A DNA stretch of 64,000 nucleotides from Saccharofermentans sp. (GCA_016292215.1 JAEFBB010000002.1:53327-117326); one strand, 5' to 3'. Shown: positions 35,015 to 44,980, numbered from the stretch's first letter. Numbers and translations are program-made. Notes: generated by a model not told the origin, from the sequence alone.

Positions 35015-35863
35015 TCACTTGATTCCTATGGTAACTCTGGGATTAGCTCCGTAATCCCTTATTGTCATGCAGTCATGAAGGCCGGCCTTCGCGAAAAACT
35101 CGCGAACAAGGTCTCCCTGCCCGAACCCATGCTCAACTATAAGCGCGCCACCGTCTTTAAGGAGCTTGATGGCGATATCTGCAAGGGGTGCATAGAAATC
35201 CATACCCTTATCGCCTGCCCTTAAAGCCAGATCAGGCTCGTGGTCTTTGACCTGCGGGTCTAACTCTTCCATCTCGCCATTAGTAATATAAGGCGGATTG
35301 GATAAGATAAGATCGAGTTTTCCAAGCTCAGGCACCGTGCCAAGCACGTCATGCTTAAGTATCTTAATATCTTCAGGCTTAAGTGCCTGTGATGTGACAT
35401 TCCCGGAAGCAACGGCGATCGCGGTATCGCTGATGTCTACAAGGCATCCAAAAGCCCTGCCTCCCCTTCTTGATATCTCGTTTGCAAGGGATATGCCGAT
35501 ACAGCCCGTGCCTGTGCAAAGGTCCGCAAATCTTATGTCTGACAGGTCTTTCCCGTATGAAGGGATCTTAAGAAGATCGCCTGTCGCCATCTCATTTATG
35601 CCGAGAAATTTCAGCGCGGATTCGACTACGATCTCAGTATCTGCTCTCGGGATGAGGACGCCCGGGCATACCTTATAGCATTCCTTATAGAAATGACGGT
35701 ATCCCAGAATATAAGCAAGAGGCTCGCCATTAGCGCGCCTCTTAACAGCTTTTTCTAATTCTTCGCCTTCGAATTCTTCCTTAAGGATCTTAAGGTCCAA
35801 CGAAGCTTCATCATCTCCCGAACGCTCGAGAAGACTTAAAAGTCCGTCATTACCAGATGTCAT
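35015..35863 (-). CDS. prmC: Peptide chain release factor N5-glutamine methyltransferase
   Basis: PrmC methylates the GGQ glutamine of release factors using S-adenosylmethionine. The 282-residue protein has an N-terminal helical domain (RRANGEPLAYILGYRHFYKE), VLIPRADTE, the SAM loop DLCTGTGCIGISLA and the catalytic NPPY (LILSNPPYITNGEME). The frame is open to 35908, but the ATG at 35863 (MTSGNDGLL) fits family length and overlaps the DUF1385 gene by 14 bp. The usual neighbour prfA is not here. Confidence 0.93.
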   Translation of the reverse strand: MTSGNDGLLSLLERSGDDEASLDLKILKEEFEGEELEKAVKRRANGEPLAYILGYRHFYKECYKVCPGVLIPRADTEIVVESALKFLGINEMATGDLLKIPSYGKDLSDIRFADLCTGTGCIGISLANEISRRGGRAFGCLVDISDTAIAVASGNVTSQALKPEDIKILKHDVLGTVPELGKLDLILSNPPYITNGEMEELDPQVKDHEPDLALRAGDKGMDFYAPLADIAIKLLKDGGALIVEHGFGQGDLVREFFAKAGLHDCMTIRDYGANPRVTIGIK

Positions 35864-36968
35864 CTTCCTTGTTCTCCGGAATGACTGCCTGCATGGAAGC
35901 AATGGCAACCTCGACTATGGGAGCATCAGGCTCCTGGGTAGTGAACTTCTGGAGCCAGAGACCGGGCTTGGACAAGAATCTGCATAAAAAGTTCCTGTCG
36001 TGTCTTCCGACAAACTTCAGGACCTCGAAAGAGATACCGCAGATGATCGGGATGCAGCCTACTCTGATAAGGGCGTTGACCCACATGGGCTGGGCGCCCG
36101 TGAAGATACCGATAACCGTATAGATGATGATGGAGATCGCAAGCACATTGAACATGAAGGATGTTCCGCAGCGGGGATGGAAGCGTGTCTGCTTCAAAAC
36201 ATTCTCGACTGTAAGCGGGAGTCCTGCCTCATAGCAGGCGATCGTCTTATGCTCAGCTCCGTGATAACGCCATACTCTCTTGATGTCCTTGAGGCTGGAA
36301 GCAAATATCAGATAGAAGAGGAAGATGAGCAGTCTCAACAAGCCTTCTGCAACGTTAAGGGCAACCGTCATCCAGGTGAGCTCTTTGAGTTCTTCGGGGA
36401 TGAACTTAGCTCCGATATCAACGATAAGTCTGGGTGCGAGGATGAAAAGGCCTACGGAAAGAAGGATGCCGACAATGGCCGAGATGGTCATCATGACATT
36501 GAAGTGCCTCTCGGCAAACTCGTCAAGACGGGACTTCTTCTCGCCTTCCTTATGTTCTTCGGGCTTACCCTCTTCAGAGATATCAGCGGCCTTCATGAGC
36601 GCGCCGGTACCTGTAACGAGCATCTTATAGAATCTGATGCAGCCGCGTATAAAAGGGACCTTCTCAAAATAAGTGGTCTTTTCGCTCTGCTTTATCTCTT
36701 CAACATGGATCGTGCCGTCGCCTTTTCTTACTGCCATCGCAGTTCTCGAAGGGCCGACCATCATGACGCCCTCAATGAGCGCCTGACCGCCTATGGAAGT
36801 CTTCTTTACGGGCTCGCAGCACTTCTTTTTCTTCTTTTTCGCTGCCTTCGCAGGAGCCTTGGGCTGCATTTCGGGTACAAGATCAATATCCTGAGCCATC
36901 TGCTCGGGCGTGATCTCCCTGACCTGTTCTTCGGTCAATATCTTCATGTCACTGTTATTCTCTGACAT
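35850..36968 (-). CDS. DUF1385 (YqhQ-like) membrane protein
   Basis: The 372-residue protein has a Lys/Ala-rich cytosolic N-terminus, then the DUF1385 core (GGQALIEGVMMVGPSRTAMAVRK, FIRGCIRF, YHGAEHKTIACYEAG, RFHPRCGTSFMF) and about four or five membrane helices. The family is widespread in Firmicutes next to rpmE and prmC; its function is unknown. The frame reaches 37019, but AAGGGG lies 8 nt before the ATG at 36968 (MSENNSDMK), which I use. An extended -10 promoter precedes it. Confidence 0.9.
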   Translation of the reverse strand: MSENNSDMKILTEEQVREITPEQMAQDIDLVPEMQPKAPAKAAKKKKKKCCEPVKKTSIGGQALIEGVMMVGPSRTAMAVRKGDGTIHVEEIKQSEKTTYFEKVPFIRGCIRFYKMLVTGTGALMKAADISEEGKPEEHKEGEKKSRLDEFAERHFNVMMTISAIVGILLSVGLFILAPRLIVDIGAKFIPEELKELTWMTVALNVAEGLLRLLIFLFYLIFASSLKDIKRVWRYHGAEHKTIACYEAGLPLTVENVLKQTRFHPRCGTSFMFNVLAISIIIYTVIGIFTGAQPMWVNALIRVGCIPIICGISFEVLKFVGRHDRNFLCRFLSKPGLWLQKFTTQEPDAPIVEVAIASMQAVIPENKEDDIW

Positions 36969-37009
36969 ATATTTCCCCTTGTCTAAGCATAATTGTGCAT
37001 TCTGATGTG

Positions 37010-37018
37010 AGTATAACA
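37010..37018 (-). promoter_or_regulatory. Extended -10 promoter of DUF1385-prmC
   Basis: TGTTATACT on the minus strand lies about 40 bp before the chosen start. There is no strong -35. Confidence 0.5.
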
Positions 37019-37086
37019 AATAAAAAGAGCATTGGTGTTACAAACAAAAGGCAAAATAAGGGAATGTAACCCTTTTTGGCCAAAAC

Positions 37087-37114
37087 AAAAGAGGTTGCCG
37101 TATTTGGCAACCTC
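37087..37114 (-). terminator. Terminator of rpmE
   Basis: Arms GAGGTTGCC and GGCAACCTC with a 6-nt loop are followed on the minus strand by TTTTGTTTTG. Confidence 0.88.
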
Positions 37115-37138
37115 TTGTTAGCTTTAGTTGAACGAGAA

Positions 37139-37339
37139 TTAAGCCTTTTCCATTCTCTTCTTGAACTTATCAACACGTCCGCCTGTATCAACGAGCTTCT
37201 GCTTGCCTGTATAGAACGGATGGCAGTTAGAGCAGATATCAACTCTGAGATCACTCTTTGTGGAAAGAGTCTCGAATGTGTTGCCGCATGCGCACTTAAC
37301 TGTTACGACCTGCGTCTTAGGATGAATTCCTTCTTTCAT
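37139..37339 (-). CDS. rpmE: 50S ribosomal protein L31 (zinc-binding type)
   Basis: The 66-residue protein ([43 protein letters not shown]) has the CxC and CxxC cysteines of the C+ form, which binds zinc and can be displaced by the C- paralog under zinc limitation. It follows rho, as is common in Firmicutes, but has its own strong promoter and terminator. Confidence 0.97.
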   Translation of the reverse strand: MKEGIHPKTQVVTVKCACGNTFETLSTKSDLRVDICSNCHPFYTGKQKLVDTGGRVDKFKKRMEKA

Positions 37340-37422
37340 GTCCTTTCACCTCTCAATCAAAGATATGACGCGTAATCCTAAACTCACGTATGTCATACCG
37401 GATTCTTCGTGTTAGCCTTGCT

Positions 37423-37451
37423 ATATTACTTGAATCGTATGCGGTTGTCAA
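37423..37451 (-). promoter_or_regulatory. rpmE promoter
   Basis: Perfect TTGACA (37446-37451), a 17-nt spacer and TAATAT (37423-37428) on the minus strand. The -35 overlaps the rho stop codon. Confidence 0.85.
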
Positions 37452-39457
37452 TCGGTAGCAAAAGATTTCTTTACGGAAAGCACGAAGGACTTGTTGCTCG
37501 TCGTCTTCTCCATAAAGCTGATGACTGCGTTGGTAGCAGTGATCGTATCTGCCTCTGCGATCCTTCTTCTGATGAGCCATACCGCATCGAGCTCTTCGGG
37601 CGTAAGCAGGAGGTCTTCTCTTCTCGTACCGGACTTGTCGACTGCGATAGCCGGGAAAACTCTTCTGTCTGCGAGCTTTCTGTCGAGAGTAACTTCCATG
37701 TTGCCTGTTCCCTTGAATTCCTCGAAAATAACTTCGTCCATCCTTGAACCGGTCTCGATCAAAGCCGTTGCGAGGATCGTGAGGGATCCGCCGTGCTCGA
37801 TATTACGTGCGGCACCGAAGAATCTCTTAGGTCCGTAAAGTGATCCCGGATCAAGACCGCCTGACAGGGTTCTTCCTGTAGGGTTGATCGTAAGGTTGTA
37901 AGCTCTTGCAAGTCTTGTCATGGAGTCCAAAAGGATTACTACGTCCTTGCCGAGCTCAACAAGTCTCATAGCTCTCTCGAGCACGAGCTCAGTTACTCTT
38001 ACGTGATTCTCAGGTCGCTTGTCGAATGTGGAGTAAACGACCTCGCCGGAAATATTTCTCTGCATGTCCGTAACTTCCTCAGGACGCTCGTCGATGAGGA
38101 GAACGATAAGTACGCAGTCAGGATTGTTAGCTGTGATAGAGTTTGCGACCTTCTGGAGGAGGATCGTCTTACCTGCCTTCGGAGGAGAAACGATCATACC
38201 TCTCTGGCCCTTACCGATAGGCGAGAAAAGGTCGATGATCCTTGTGGAAATGTCTTCCTTCTCAGTCTCCAGATCAAGTCTCTCATCAGGATAGATAGCT
38301 GTGAGGCTCTCAAACTTGGGACGTCTTCTGATGTTCTCGTAATCATTCTCGATTACAGGGATGCCGTTTACTTCAGTAATGCGCTTCAAGGGAGCATATC
38401 TGTCCTTGCCGCGCTTCGGGATCGCGAAGCCCTTGATGTAGTCGCCTCTGCGAAGTCCCATTCTCTTTATCATCTGGCCCGGGACATAAGCGTCATCCTC
38501 ACCGGGCAGATAGTTATTTCTGTGAACGAATCCGCAGAAATCGTTCTTGTTGCCTTCGTTGTTGTTGATAGCGAGAACGCCCTCGATCTCGATCTCAACG
38601 GGAAGAACTACTTCAGGGATTTCTTCCTCTGTCTCAGCAGGAACTTCTTCGACAGTCTCTACTGTCTTTGTATCCTGGCCGGGACCGAAAGTGATCTTTC
38701 TTCTCCTTGATCTGCCGTGCTTGCCCTGAGCCTGAGCCTGCTGTTCAGGCTTCTTCTCATCTGCCTTGGCTTCAACAGCAGCTTCAGCTGCAGGTGTTGT
38801 TTCTGCAGGCGCAGCCTCTGCCTCAGCGGCAGCTGCCAGAGCCTCAACGGGAGTAGGCTCTTCAGCCTTAACTTCTTCAGCAGGAGTTTCTTCCTTTTTC
38901 TTTGAAGTTCTGGTCTTCTTAGTCTTAGCTGCAGTCTTCTTCTCAGCCTTTTTGGGCTCTTCTGCAGGTGCTTCTGCTGCAGGAGCATCAGCGGGCGCAG
39001 CTTCAGCGGGAGTTTCTTCAGCCTTGGCAGCTTTCTTGGAAGTACGCTTAGCGGGCTTCTTCTCAGCCTTCTTCTCTTCCTTAGGCTCTGCTGCAGCTTC
39101 TTCAGTTACTTTCTTAGCCACTTTTTTCTCCTTTTTCTCTGCCTTGATCATTGCATCAGCCAGTTCATTTGTCTCGAACCTTGCGGTCCTGCCGACATCA
39201 ACGATCAGCTCGTCCAGTGACTTCTGGTTTTCCGTGCTCTTCATGGGTTCCGGAATAGCTGCCGGCTTAACGGGTACAGGATCTTCGGAAAGATCTACGG
39301 GAGTGATGTCTCCGATGTCTTTCGCGCCTGTGATAGCCATGAGGAGTTCGTCTCTTGTCTTTGATTCCGCTTCTTCCGGTGTGAAGTCACCAAAAGCGAC
39401 AGCTATCTGTCTTAAGTCAGAATCCGTCTTAGAATTCAGGTTGTCAAAATCGTCCAT
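37448..39457 (-). CDS. rho: Transcription termination factor Rho with long low-complexity insert
   Basis: Rho is the hexameric RNA translocase that ends transcription. The 669-residue product has an N-terminal Rho_N/SAP-like segment (about 8-45). An Ala/Glu/Lys/Pro-rich insert follows at about 105-253, then the cold-shock RNA-binding domain ([22 protein letters not shown] is typical). The ATPase core has [37 protein letters not shown] and [20 protein letters not shown]. coli Rho is 419 residues, so most of the extra length is the insert. Such inserts in other phyla bind RNA or drive condensation; here the role is unknown. Confidence 0.95.
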   Translation of the reverse strand: MDDFDNLNSKTDSDLRQIAVAFGDFTPEEAESKTRDELLMAITGAKDIGDITPVDLSEDPVPVKPAAIPEPMKSTENQKSLDELIVDVGRTARFETNELADAMIKAEKKEKKVAKKVTEEAAAEPKEEKKAEKKPAKRTSKKAAKAEETPAEAAPADAPAAEAPAEEPKKAEKKTAAKTKKTRTSKKKEETPAEEVKAEEPTPVEALAAAAEAEAAPAETTPAAEAAVEAKADEKKPEQQAQAQGKHGRSRRRKITFGPGQDTKTVETVEEVPAETEEEIPEVVLPVEIEIEGVLAINNNEGNKNDFCGFVHRNNYLPGEDDAYVPGQMIKRMGLRRGDYIKGFAIPKRGKDRYAPLKRITEVNGIPVIENDYENIRRRPKFESLTAIYPDERLDLETEKEDISTRIIDLFSPIGKGQRGMIVSPPKAGKTILLQKVANSITANNPDCVLIVLLIDERPEEVTDMQRNISGEVVYSTFDKRPENHVRVTELVLERAMRLVELGKDVVILLDSMTRLARAYNLTINPTGRTLSGGLDPGSLYGPKRFFGAARNIEHGGSLTILATALIETGSRMDEVIFEEFKGTGNMEVTLDRKLADRRVFPAIAVDKSGTRREDLLLTPEELDAVWLIRRRIAEADTITATNAVISFMEKTTSNKSFVLSVKKSFATD

Positions 39458-39567
39458 AAACGCCTTTCGAAAATTAAAATAGTCGCAAAATTCCTATTAT
39501 GCGCAATACTGCTTAAAAAGAGATATCAAACTTCAAACTAGAAAAGGAAAATATCGAAATAAAACGA

Positions 39568-39598
39568 ATGCGCGCCGGGGACTTCACCCGACGCGCAT
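39568..39598 (-). terminator. Terminator of mreB
   Basis: A GC-rich hairpin with arms ATGCGCG-CGGG and CCCG-CGCGCAT is followed on the minus strand by a T-rich stretch (TCGTTTTATTT). Confidence 0.65.
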
Positions 39599-39638
39599 AA
39601 TATAACATTTGTTATTGTTTCAGTCAATCGAATAAGCT

Positions 39639-40649
39639 TTAGTTATCAGAAAGTGCCGCAAATTTATCCATCATATCGAGCGCCTTACCTGTACCGATAA
39701 CAACGCAGGATACAGGGTCCTGAGCGAGGTATACGTCGATACCGATCCTGTTGGAAAGCATGTGATCAAGACCGTAGAGCATAGCACCGCCGCCTGTCAT
39801 AACGATACCTCTCTGGGAGATATCTGCCATGAGTTCCGGAGGTGTTCTCTCGAGTACGTTATGAACTGCTTCAAAAATCTGTGTGATAGGCTCTTCCAAT
39901 GCTTCGAGCATCTCTGTGGAAGATACTGTAACCGTTGAAGGAAGACCTGTGATGATGTTTCTTCCCTGAACGTCCAAAGTAAGCTCTTCATCTCTCGGAT
40001 AAGCACAGCCGATCTCGATCTTGAGCTTCTCTGCTGTCTTCTCACCGATGAGGATGTTATGTCTCTTTCTGACGTGCTTGATGATAGCTTCGTCAAACTT
40101 GTCGCCTGCTACCTTTAAGGATGCATCAACAACAGGTTCGCAAAGTGAGATAACGGAGATATCTGTCGTACCGCCGCCGATGTCTACGACCATTGAACCG
40201 CAAGCCTTTGTGATATCAATACCTGCGCCGATGGCTGCAGCGATAGGCTCTCTGATGAGGAATACGTCCTTAGCGCCAGCGTGACGGCATGCGTTCTCTA
40301 CTGCCTGCTGCTCAACGGGTGTGATGACCGAAGGAACGCAGACTACGATAGTAGGCTTGAAATATGTGGCGCGGAGACCTGTGCAGACACGGCCGATAAA
40401 GGCCTTGAGCATAACTTCCGTAGCTCTGAAATCGGAAATAACGCCTTCACGCAAAGGTCTGATGGCTTCTACGATACCGGGAGTACGGCCGAGCATGAGC
40501 GAAGCGGATTCGCCTACAGCGAGGACCTTACCGGTCTTGCTGTTGACAGCAACAACAGAGGGTTCCTTAAGAACGATACCCTTACCTCTGATGTAAACAA
40601 GAACGCTGCTGGTGCCGAGATCGACACCGATTTCCATGCCTAAACCCAT
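39639..40649 (-). CDS. MreB/Mbl family rod-shape actin homologue
   Basis: The 336-residue bacterial actin organises lateral wall synthesis. It has the phosphate loops GVDLGTSSVLVYI and VVDIGGGTTDISVI, the IREPIAAAIGAGI segment and the adenosine loop MTGGGAMLYGLD. mreC, mreD and rodA are not adjacent, as with Mbl or MreBH paralogs rather than the main mre operon. The RBS GAGGTG lies 10 nt before the ATG. It is a single-gene unit with its own terminator. Confidence 0.93.
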   Translation of the reverse strand: MGLGMEIGVDLGTSSVLVYIRGKGIVLKEPSVVAVNSKTGKVLAVGESASLMLGRTPGIVEAIRPLREGVISDFRATEVMLKAFIGRVCTGLRATYFKPTIVVCVPSVITPVEQQAVENACRHAGAKDVFLIREPIAAAIGAGIDITKACGSMVVDIGGGTTDISVISLCEPVVDASLKVAGDKFDEAIIKHVRKRHNILIGEKTAEKLKIEIGCAYPRDEELTLDVQGRNIITGLPSTVTVSSTEMLEALEEPITQIFEAVHNVLERTPPELMADISQRGIVMTGGGAMLYGLDHMLSNRIGIDVYLAQDPVSCVVIGTGKALDMMDKFAALSDN

Positions 40650-40941
40650 AATTTTTTCACCTCATATATTCGAAAACGCCTTATTTGGCGCGTTAGTTCG
40701 CAAAAATTCAATTTATTATTACATCACGATTTATAAAAATCAATTACGCGATGCCCTATTTTAAGTGACAATCAGGTTTCATTTTGAGGCGATTTGTAGG
40801 CATTTGAGGACTGTACGTTCATCTGATAATTCCCTAAAATCGAACTACCGGTTCGAAATTAGACAAATTATCTCTATGTAATTTCCCAAAACATCGGAGT
40901 ATAATTAGTTGTTCAATTATAAGAATAAGGAGTCTTTTAAC
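40650..40941. other. Divergent intergenic region between mreB and leuS
   Basis: This 292-bp AT-rich spacer holds promoters for both genes. For leuS a TATAAT at 40900-40905 is the best -10, with a weak -35 (TGTAAT). For mreB a TTGATT with a TAATAA-like -10 is possible. A small inverted repeat TCGAAC-TACCG-GTTCGA lies at 40840-40856. I looked for a T-box leader for leuS and saw no specifier domain or GGTGG-type antiterminator. Confidence 0.5.
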
Positions 40942-43425
40942 ATGAGTTATTCAATTGAGACCGACAAGAAGTGGCAGGCAAAATGGGCGCAGACAGGCCT
41001 TTACAAGTTCAATCCGGATGCAGAGGGCGAGAAGCTATACTGCCTCGAGATGTTCTCTTATCCTTCCGGCGCTAACCTACACTTGGGTCACTGGTACAAC
41101 TACTCCTTGACAGACTCCTGGGCAAGGTTCAAGCACATGCAGGGTTATAACCTCTTCCACCCCATGGGATTCGACTCTTTCGGACTCCCTGCTGAGAACT
41201 ATGCCATCAAGACAGGTATTCATCCCCAGGATTCGACCCTCAAGAATATCGATACAATGGAAAAGCAGCTCCGGGCTATGGGCACGACAGTAGATTGGGA
41301 CTACGAGGTAAAGACCTGCATGCCCGATTACTACAGATGGAACCAGTGGTTCTTCATTGAGCTCTACAAGAGAGGCCTGGCTTACCGTAAGAACGCGCCG
41401 GTCAACTGGTGTCCTTCATGCAAGACCGTTCTTGCAAATGAGCAGGTCGTAGACGGCGCTTGCGAGAGATGCCATACGGAAGTAGTCAGAAAGAACATGA
41501 CCCAGTGGTTCTTCAAGATCACAGAGTATGCTCAGGAACTCTTAGATGATCTCCCGAAGCTCGACTGGCCCGAGAAGACAAAGAAGCTTCAGAAGAACTG
41601 GATCGGCAGATCCGAAGGTGCGCAGGTCGCACTCTATGTCGAAAAGAACGGCGAGCGTCTTACAGACGAAGACGGCTCTCCTATGAAGCTCGAAGTATTC
41701 ACTACAAGAGTCGATACGTTCATGGGTATCACATATGTCGTTATCGCACCTGAGTCAGAGCTTTGCGCAAAGCTTACTACCGACGAGTGCCGCGAGGCTG
41801 TCGAAGCTTACCGCCAGTCAACAGCCAAAGTCAGCGAGATCGACCGTATGTCCACAACACGTGAGAAGACGGGTGTATTCACAGGCGCTTACGCTATTCA
41901 TCCTTTGAACGGCAGAAGAGTTCCGATCTGGGCAGCAGATTATGTCGTCGCAGGATACGGTACAGGCGTCGTAATGGCAGTTCCTTCACACGATGAAAGA
42001 GACTTCGATTTTGCTCACAAGTACGGCCTTGATATCATCCGCGTTATCCAGCCCGAAAAGGGTGTCGATTCAGAGCTCCCTTACTGCGAGAAGAAGGGTT
42101 ACCTCACAAATTCAGACGAGTTCGACGGCATGGAGATGCACGATGCCCAGAAGGCTATCGTTGCAAAGCTCGCAGAGATCGGCATGGGCGAATGGAAGAT
42201 CAATTACAGACTGCGTGACTGGCTTATCTCACGTCAGAGATATTGGGGAACACCTATCCCGATGATCCACTGCCCTTCATGCGGCGTTGTACCTGTTCCG
42301 GAGAACGAACTTCCTGTTCTTCTTCCCTACGACGTTGAATTCACACCTGATGGTGAGAGCCCTCTTGCCAAGTGCGAATCGTTCATGAACTGCAAGTGCC
42401 CCAAGTGCGGCGGCGATGCAAGACGTGACCCCGATACAATGGATACTTTCGTTGACTCTTCCTGGTATCAGTTCAGATATCCTGATAACAAGAACGATAA
42501 GGAGATGTTCTCCAAGGATAAGATCAATAAGTTCTGCCCCGTTGACAAGTATGTCGGCGGTGCTGAGCACGCGTGCATGCACCTGCTCTACGCAAGATTC
42601 TTCACAAAGGCTATGCGTGACATGGGTATGCTCGACTTTGACGAGCCTTTCACAAGCCTCGTTCACCAGGGCACTATCTTGGGACCTGACGGCCAGAAGA
42701 TGAGTAAATCCAGAGGCAACACTGTTGCACCTGACGATTACATCAGCAAGTACGGTTCAGACGTATTCAGAACATACTTGGGATTCGGCTTTGCGTACAT
42801 CGAGGGCGGCCCTTGGGCAGATTCCGGACTCCAGGCTATCGTTAAGTTCTTCAGAAGGATCGAGACATGCGTAGCAGACTGCGCAGGCGCAGGTGCTTCC
42901 GCAGTTCCCGCTAAGGCAGACATGACAGCAGCAGATAAGGAACTCAACTACGCTGTCAACTACGCAATCAAGAGCTCTACGGCTGATATCGAGAAATTCC
43001 AGTTCAATACTCCTATCGCAAGAATGATGGAGCTCTTAAACGCTATCACGAAGTACAGCCAGGACGCATCTGCCAAGGCTGAGTTCAAGAGATACGCTAC
43101 AGAGAAGCTCGTTCTCCTGCTTGCACCCTTCGCACCTCACTTCACTGAAGAACTCTGGTGCGAGACACTTGGCAACGGCTATTCCGTATACGACCAGAAG
43201 TGGCCTGTATGCGATGAGTCCGCACTCGTTAAGGATGAGATCGAGATTGCAGTCCAGATCAACGGCAAGGTACAGTTCAAGGTCAACATCCCTGCTGAAG
43301 CTGACCAGGCTGCAGTCGAAGCAATCGTTAACGCTGACGACAGACTCGCAGGCGCTCTTGCAGGCAGATCGATCGTTAAGTTCATCTACGTTAAGGGCAG
43401 GATCGCAAACATCGTAGCGAAGTAA
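40942..43425 (+). CDS. leuS: Leucine-tRNA ligase
   Basis: LeuRS charges tRNA(Leu) and edits mischarged norvaline and isoleucine. The 827-residue class I synthetase has the HIGH-like motif in [12 protein letters not shown], zinc-type cysteines ([15 protein letters not shown]), the CP1 editing domain ([29 protein letters not shown]) and [10 protein letters not shown]. The C-terminal anticodon and tail domains are complete. The frame opens at 40909, but AAGGAG precedes the ATG at 40942 ([11 protein letters not shown]), which fits the family. It has its own strong terminator. Confidence 0.97.
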   Translation: MSYSIETDKKWQAKWAQTGLYKFNPDAEGEKLYCLEMFSYPSGANLHLGHWYNYSLTDSWARFKHMQGYNLFHPMGFDSFGLPAENYAIKTGIHPQDSTLKNIDTMEKQLRAMGTTVDWDYEVKTCMPDYYRWNQWFFIELYKRGLAYRKNAPVNWCPSCKTVLANEQVVDGACERCHTEVVRKNMTQWFFKITEYAQELLDDLPKLDWPEKTKKLQKNWIGRSEGAQVALYVEKNGERLTDEDGSPMKLEVFTTRVDTFMGITYVVIAPESELCAKLTTDECREAVEAYRQSTAKVSEIDRMSTTREKTGVFTGAYAIHPLNGRRVPIWAADYVVAGYGTGVVMAVPSHDERDFDFAHKYGLDIIRVIQPEKGVDSELPYCEKKGYLTNSDEFDGMEMHDAQKAIVAKLAEIGMGEWKINYRLRDWLISRQRYWGTPIPMIHCPSCGVVPVPENELPVLLPYDVEFTPDGESPLAKCESFMNCKCPKCGGDARRDPDTMDTFVDSSWYQFRYPDNKNDKEMFSKDKINKFCPVDKYVGGAEHACMHLLYARFFTKAMRDMGMLDFDEPFTSLVHQGTILGPDGQKMSKSRGNTVAPDDYISKYGSDVFRTYLGFGFAYIEGGPWADSGLQAIVKFFRRIETCVADCAGAGASAVPAKADMTAADKELNYAVNYAIKSSTADIEKFQFNTPIARMMELLNAITKYSQDASAKAEFKRYATEKLVLLLAPFAPHFTEELWCETLGNGYSVYDQKWPVCDESALVKDEIEIAVQINGKVQFKVNIPAEADQAAVEAIVNADDRLAGALAGRSIVKFIYVKGRIANIVAK

Positions 43426-43446
43426 GTTTTCGAAAAACAGCAAACG

Positions 43447-43480
43447 AAAAATGGACTGGGGATTCCAGTCCATTTTTATT
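43447..43480 (+). terminator. Terminator of leuS
   Basis: A 13-bp perfect stem (AAAAATGGACTGG/CCAGTCCATTTTT) with a 5-nt loop and a trailing TTTTT-ATTTTT lies 22 bp past the leuS stop. Confidence 0.9.
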
Positions 43481-43506
43481 TTTGTAAGTCAACCTATATG
43501 CCTGTA

Positions 43507-43551
43507 TTTAGGATATACGGATGATTTTTTCTCGAAAAAGTCATCCCTAAA
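43507..43551. repeat. Imperfect inverted repeat in the decayed region
   Basis: Outer arms TTTAGG/CCTAAA and inner arms GGATGA-TTTTT / AAAAA-TCATCC surround CTCG. It may be a terminator relic of the lost zinc-ribbon gene or part of a small palindromic element. A second CTTTAGGAT lies about 60 bp downstream. Confidence 0.45.
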
Positions 43552-43581
43552 ACCGTTTTCGCGGCCTTTAGGATGAATGTA

Positions 43582-43626
43582 TCAGTTCTGCACTTTTGTT
43601 CCGCACTTGTTGCAGAATCTTTCATG
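43582..43626 (-). pseudogene. Remnant of a zinc-ribbon gene C-terminus
   Basis: The minus strand encodes HERFCNKCGTKVQN followed by a stop, with in-frame TAG codons just upstream. It closely matches the end of the zinc-ribbon membrane protein 400 bp away (TFCEKCGARVQ), so a related gene seems to have been lost here, leaving about 15 codons. Confidence 0.55.
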
Positions 43627-43658
43627 CAGAAAATTAATAGTGTGGTACTACTACACAA

Positions 43659-43874
43659 GTGATTGTTGAAGGTTACCCATCTGGGATTGATACATTCAAT
43701 GGAAACAAGTTATGGAAAGGCACTATGTCAGGAAGCACAGAACCATTGAAAATTGATGCTGACATAACCGGAATGCATTATGTCTGTTTGATGTTCCAAT
43801 GCGATTATTCAGTTGGAAGTGATACCGAAGCATATCACATGGCCTATTTGGCTGATGTATATGTTTGGAAATAA
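43659..43874 (+). pseudogene. Fragment resembling the C-terminus of an NPCBM-type domain protein
   Basis: This 71-codon frame starts at a GTG without a ribosome binding site. It ends in ITGMHYVCLMFQ...HMAYLADVYVWK, which resembles the last strands of NPCBM-like carbohydrate-binding domains of clostridial surface proteins. The rest of the gene is absent. It could instead be a short expressed ORF, but position and lack of signals favour a relic. Confidence 0.4.
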
Positions 43875-43986
43875 CGGATTGGCTTTTCGATTACAATTAG
43901 AGAATTTAGTTGTATTGTCTTATCTTCTCTCAAAGCGATAGAAAAGCCTAAACCGCTATGGAATCAAAATGAATCCCCGTTATTTA

Positions 43987-44928
43987 TTACTGCACTCTTG
44001 CGCCGCACTTCTCGCAGAAAGTATCTCCGGGATTTACGGAAGCGCCGCAATTTTGGCAGAATCCTACCTGGACATCCGCGCCGCACGAAGAGCAGAAACG
44101 GGCACCGGGAAGCAGTGAGCTTCCGCATTTCGGGCAGGGCCTGGCATTTACTGCAGCAGCGGGAAGCTGCGTAGGAACAGGCTGGGCTGCGACGGGGGCA
44201 GCAGCTACAGGGGCAACTGCAACAGCAGGAGTGTTAGCCGGAGCACCGGGCTGAGATGCCTTATCCTTAGAAGCACCCTTCTTGTCCTGGATCCTGTGAG
44301 ATGCCCACGCCATAACACAGAATGCAAAAGCAACAGTAATGATCGGCTCAAAGAAACCGGTCATGAAATAATTCAAATCGTAAATGCTATTTATATGTCG
44401 AAGATTAGAAAACGCATATCTGAACGATTCAAAATTGAAAAGGAGAGAATAACCGATAGAAAGACAAGCCATTATTCCGGGGATGAACCAGGTGTATTTA
44501 ATTGCCTCTTTTTTCAACTTGATAACTACCGCCATGCTGATCTGATAAGCGATAAGAAAAGCGTAAATAAACCACGAGGCCGTCGGCATAGATCCGCGGA
44601 ACGAAAGGAACCTGAAAGTAAATTCAATTCCGGTAACTATTGCTGACGCGATCTGGATATTTCCTATGGCATGATTAGAAGCTCTGGCAAATACAGTGAT
44701 CGTCAAAGCCAGAATGAGGGCAAGCTCAGCAAGTGACAGCATGTTTACAACATAACTTAAGAATGCGTACACACTCCAATCGCCCAGATAATTAAGCGAA
44801 TAGATGATACCCCGCAGATAAAACAGATTTGAAATCAAAAGCAGAACTGCTGTAATTACGGCAAAAGGATAGATAACGCCGTTATTGTTCCTGTAATCAG
44901 TGTTCCTGTAATTAGAATTGTATGACAT
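43987..44928 (-). CDS. Double zinc-ribbon multi-pass membrane protein
   Basis: The 313-residue protein has about six or seven membrane helices (about 17-215), an Ala/Pro/Val-rich linker (PAVAVAPVAAAPVAAQPVP), and at the C-terminus two zinc ribbons with CPKCGSSLLPGARFCSSCG and FCQNCGASVNPGDTFCEKCG. Such ribbons are frequent on Clostridial membrane proteins of unknown role. The start has GGGAGGG upstream. The 43582 relic matches its last residues. Confidence 0.75.
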   Translation of the reverse strand: MSYNSNYRNTDYRNNNGVIYPFAVITAVLLLISNLFYLRGIIYSLNYLGDWSVYAFLSYVVNMLSLAELALILALTITVFARASNHAIGNIQIASAIVTGIEFTFRFLSFRGSMPTASWFIYAFLIAYQISMAVVIKLKKEAIKYTWFIPGIMACLSIGYSLLFNFESFRYAFSNLRHINSIYDLNYFMTGFFEPIITVAFAFCVMAWASHRIQDKKGASKDKASQPGAPANTPAVAVAPVAAAPVAAQPVPTQLPAAAVNARPCPKCGSSLLPGARFCSSCGADVQVGFCQNCGASVNPGDTFCEKCGARVQ

Positions 44929-44952
44929 ATAAATACCCTCCCGATGTTTACT

Positions 44953-44980
44953 ATCATATCACTTCATAATTGAAACAAAA
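44953..44980 (-). promoter_or_regulatory. Candidate promoter of the zinc-ribbon protein gene
   Basis: TTTTGT, a 16-nt spacer and TATGAT preceded by TGA (extended -10) lie between the two genes on the minus strand. Confidence 0.45.

Larger units (their letters stand above)
43426..43986. other. 561-bp gene-poor region with relics on both strands
   Basis: Apart from the leuS terminator, the inverted repeat and the two gene remnants listed separately, I see no intact gene. Base composition is more AT-rich than the flanking genes, consistent with decay. Confidence 0.6.

Noticed and set aside
36000-36965. 321-codon plus-strand open frame
   Set aside because: It lies entirely opposite the DUF1385 gene, has no ribosome binding site, and its composition (runs of Asp/Glu/His/Arg) is typical of antisense to a conserved gene.
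38766-39482. 238-codon plus-strand Ser/Ala-rich open frame
   Set aside because: It is antisense to the Ala/Glu/Lys-rich insert of rho; the repetitive GCT/GCA/TTC codons keep the opposite strand open.
40840-40856. tRNA-like T-arm sequence (GGTTCGAAAT)
   Set aside because: The surrounding bases do not form acceptor, D or anticodon stems; only a 6-bp inverted repeat is present.
40650-40941. T-box leader for leuS
   Set aside because: No specifier loop, AG-bulge or antiterminator motif was found in the 292 bp upstream.
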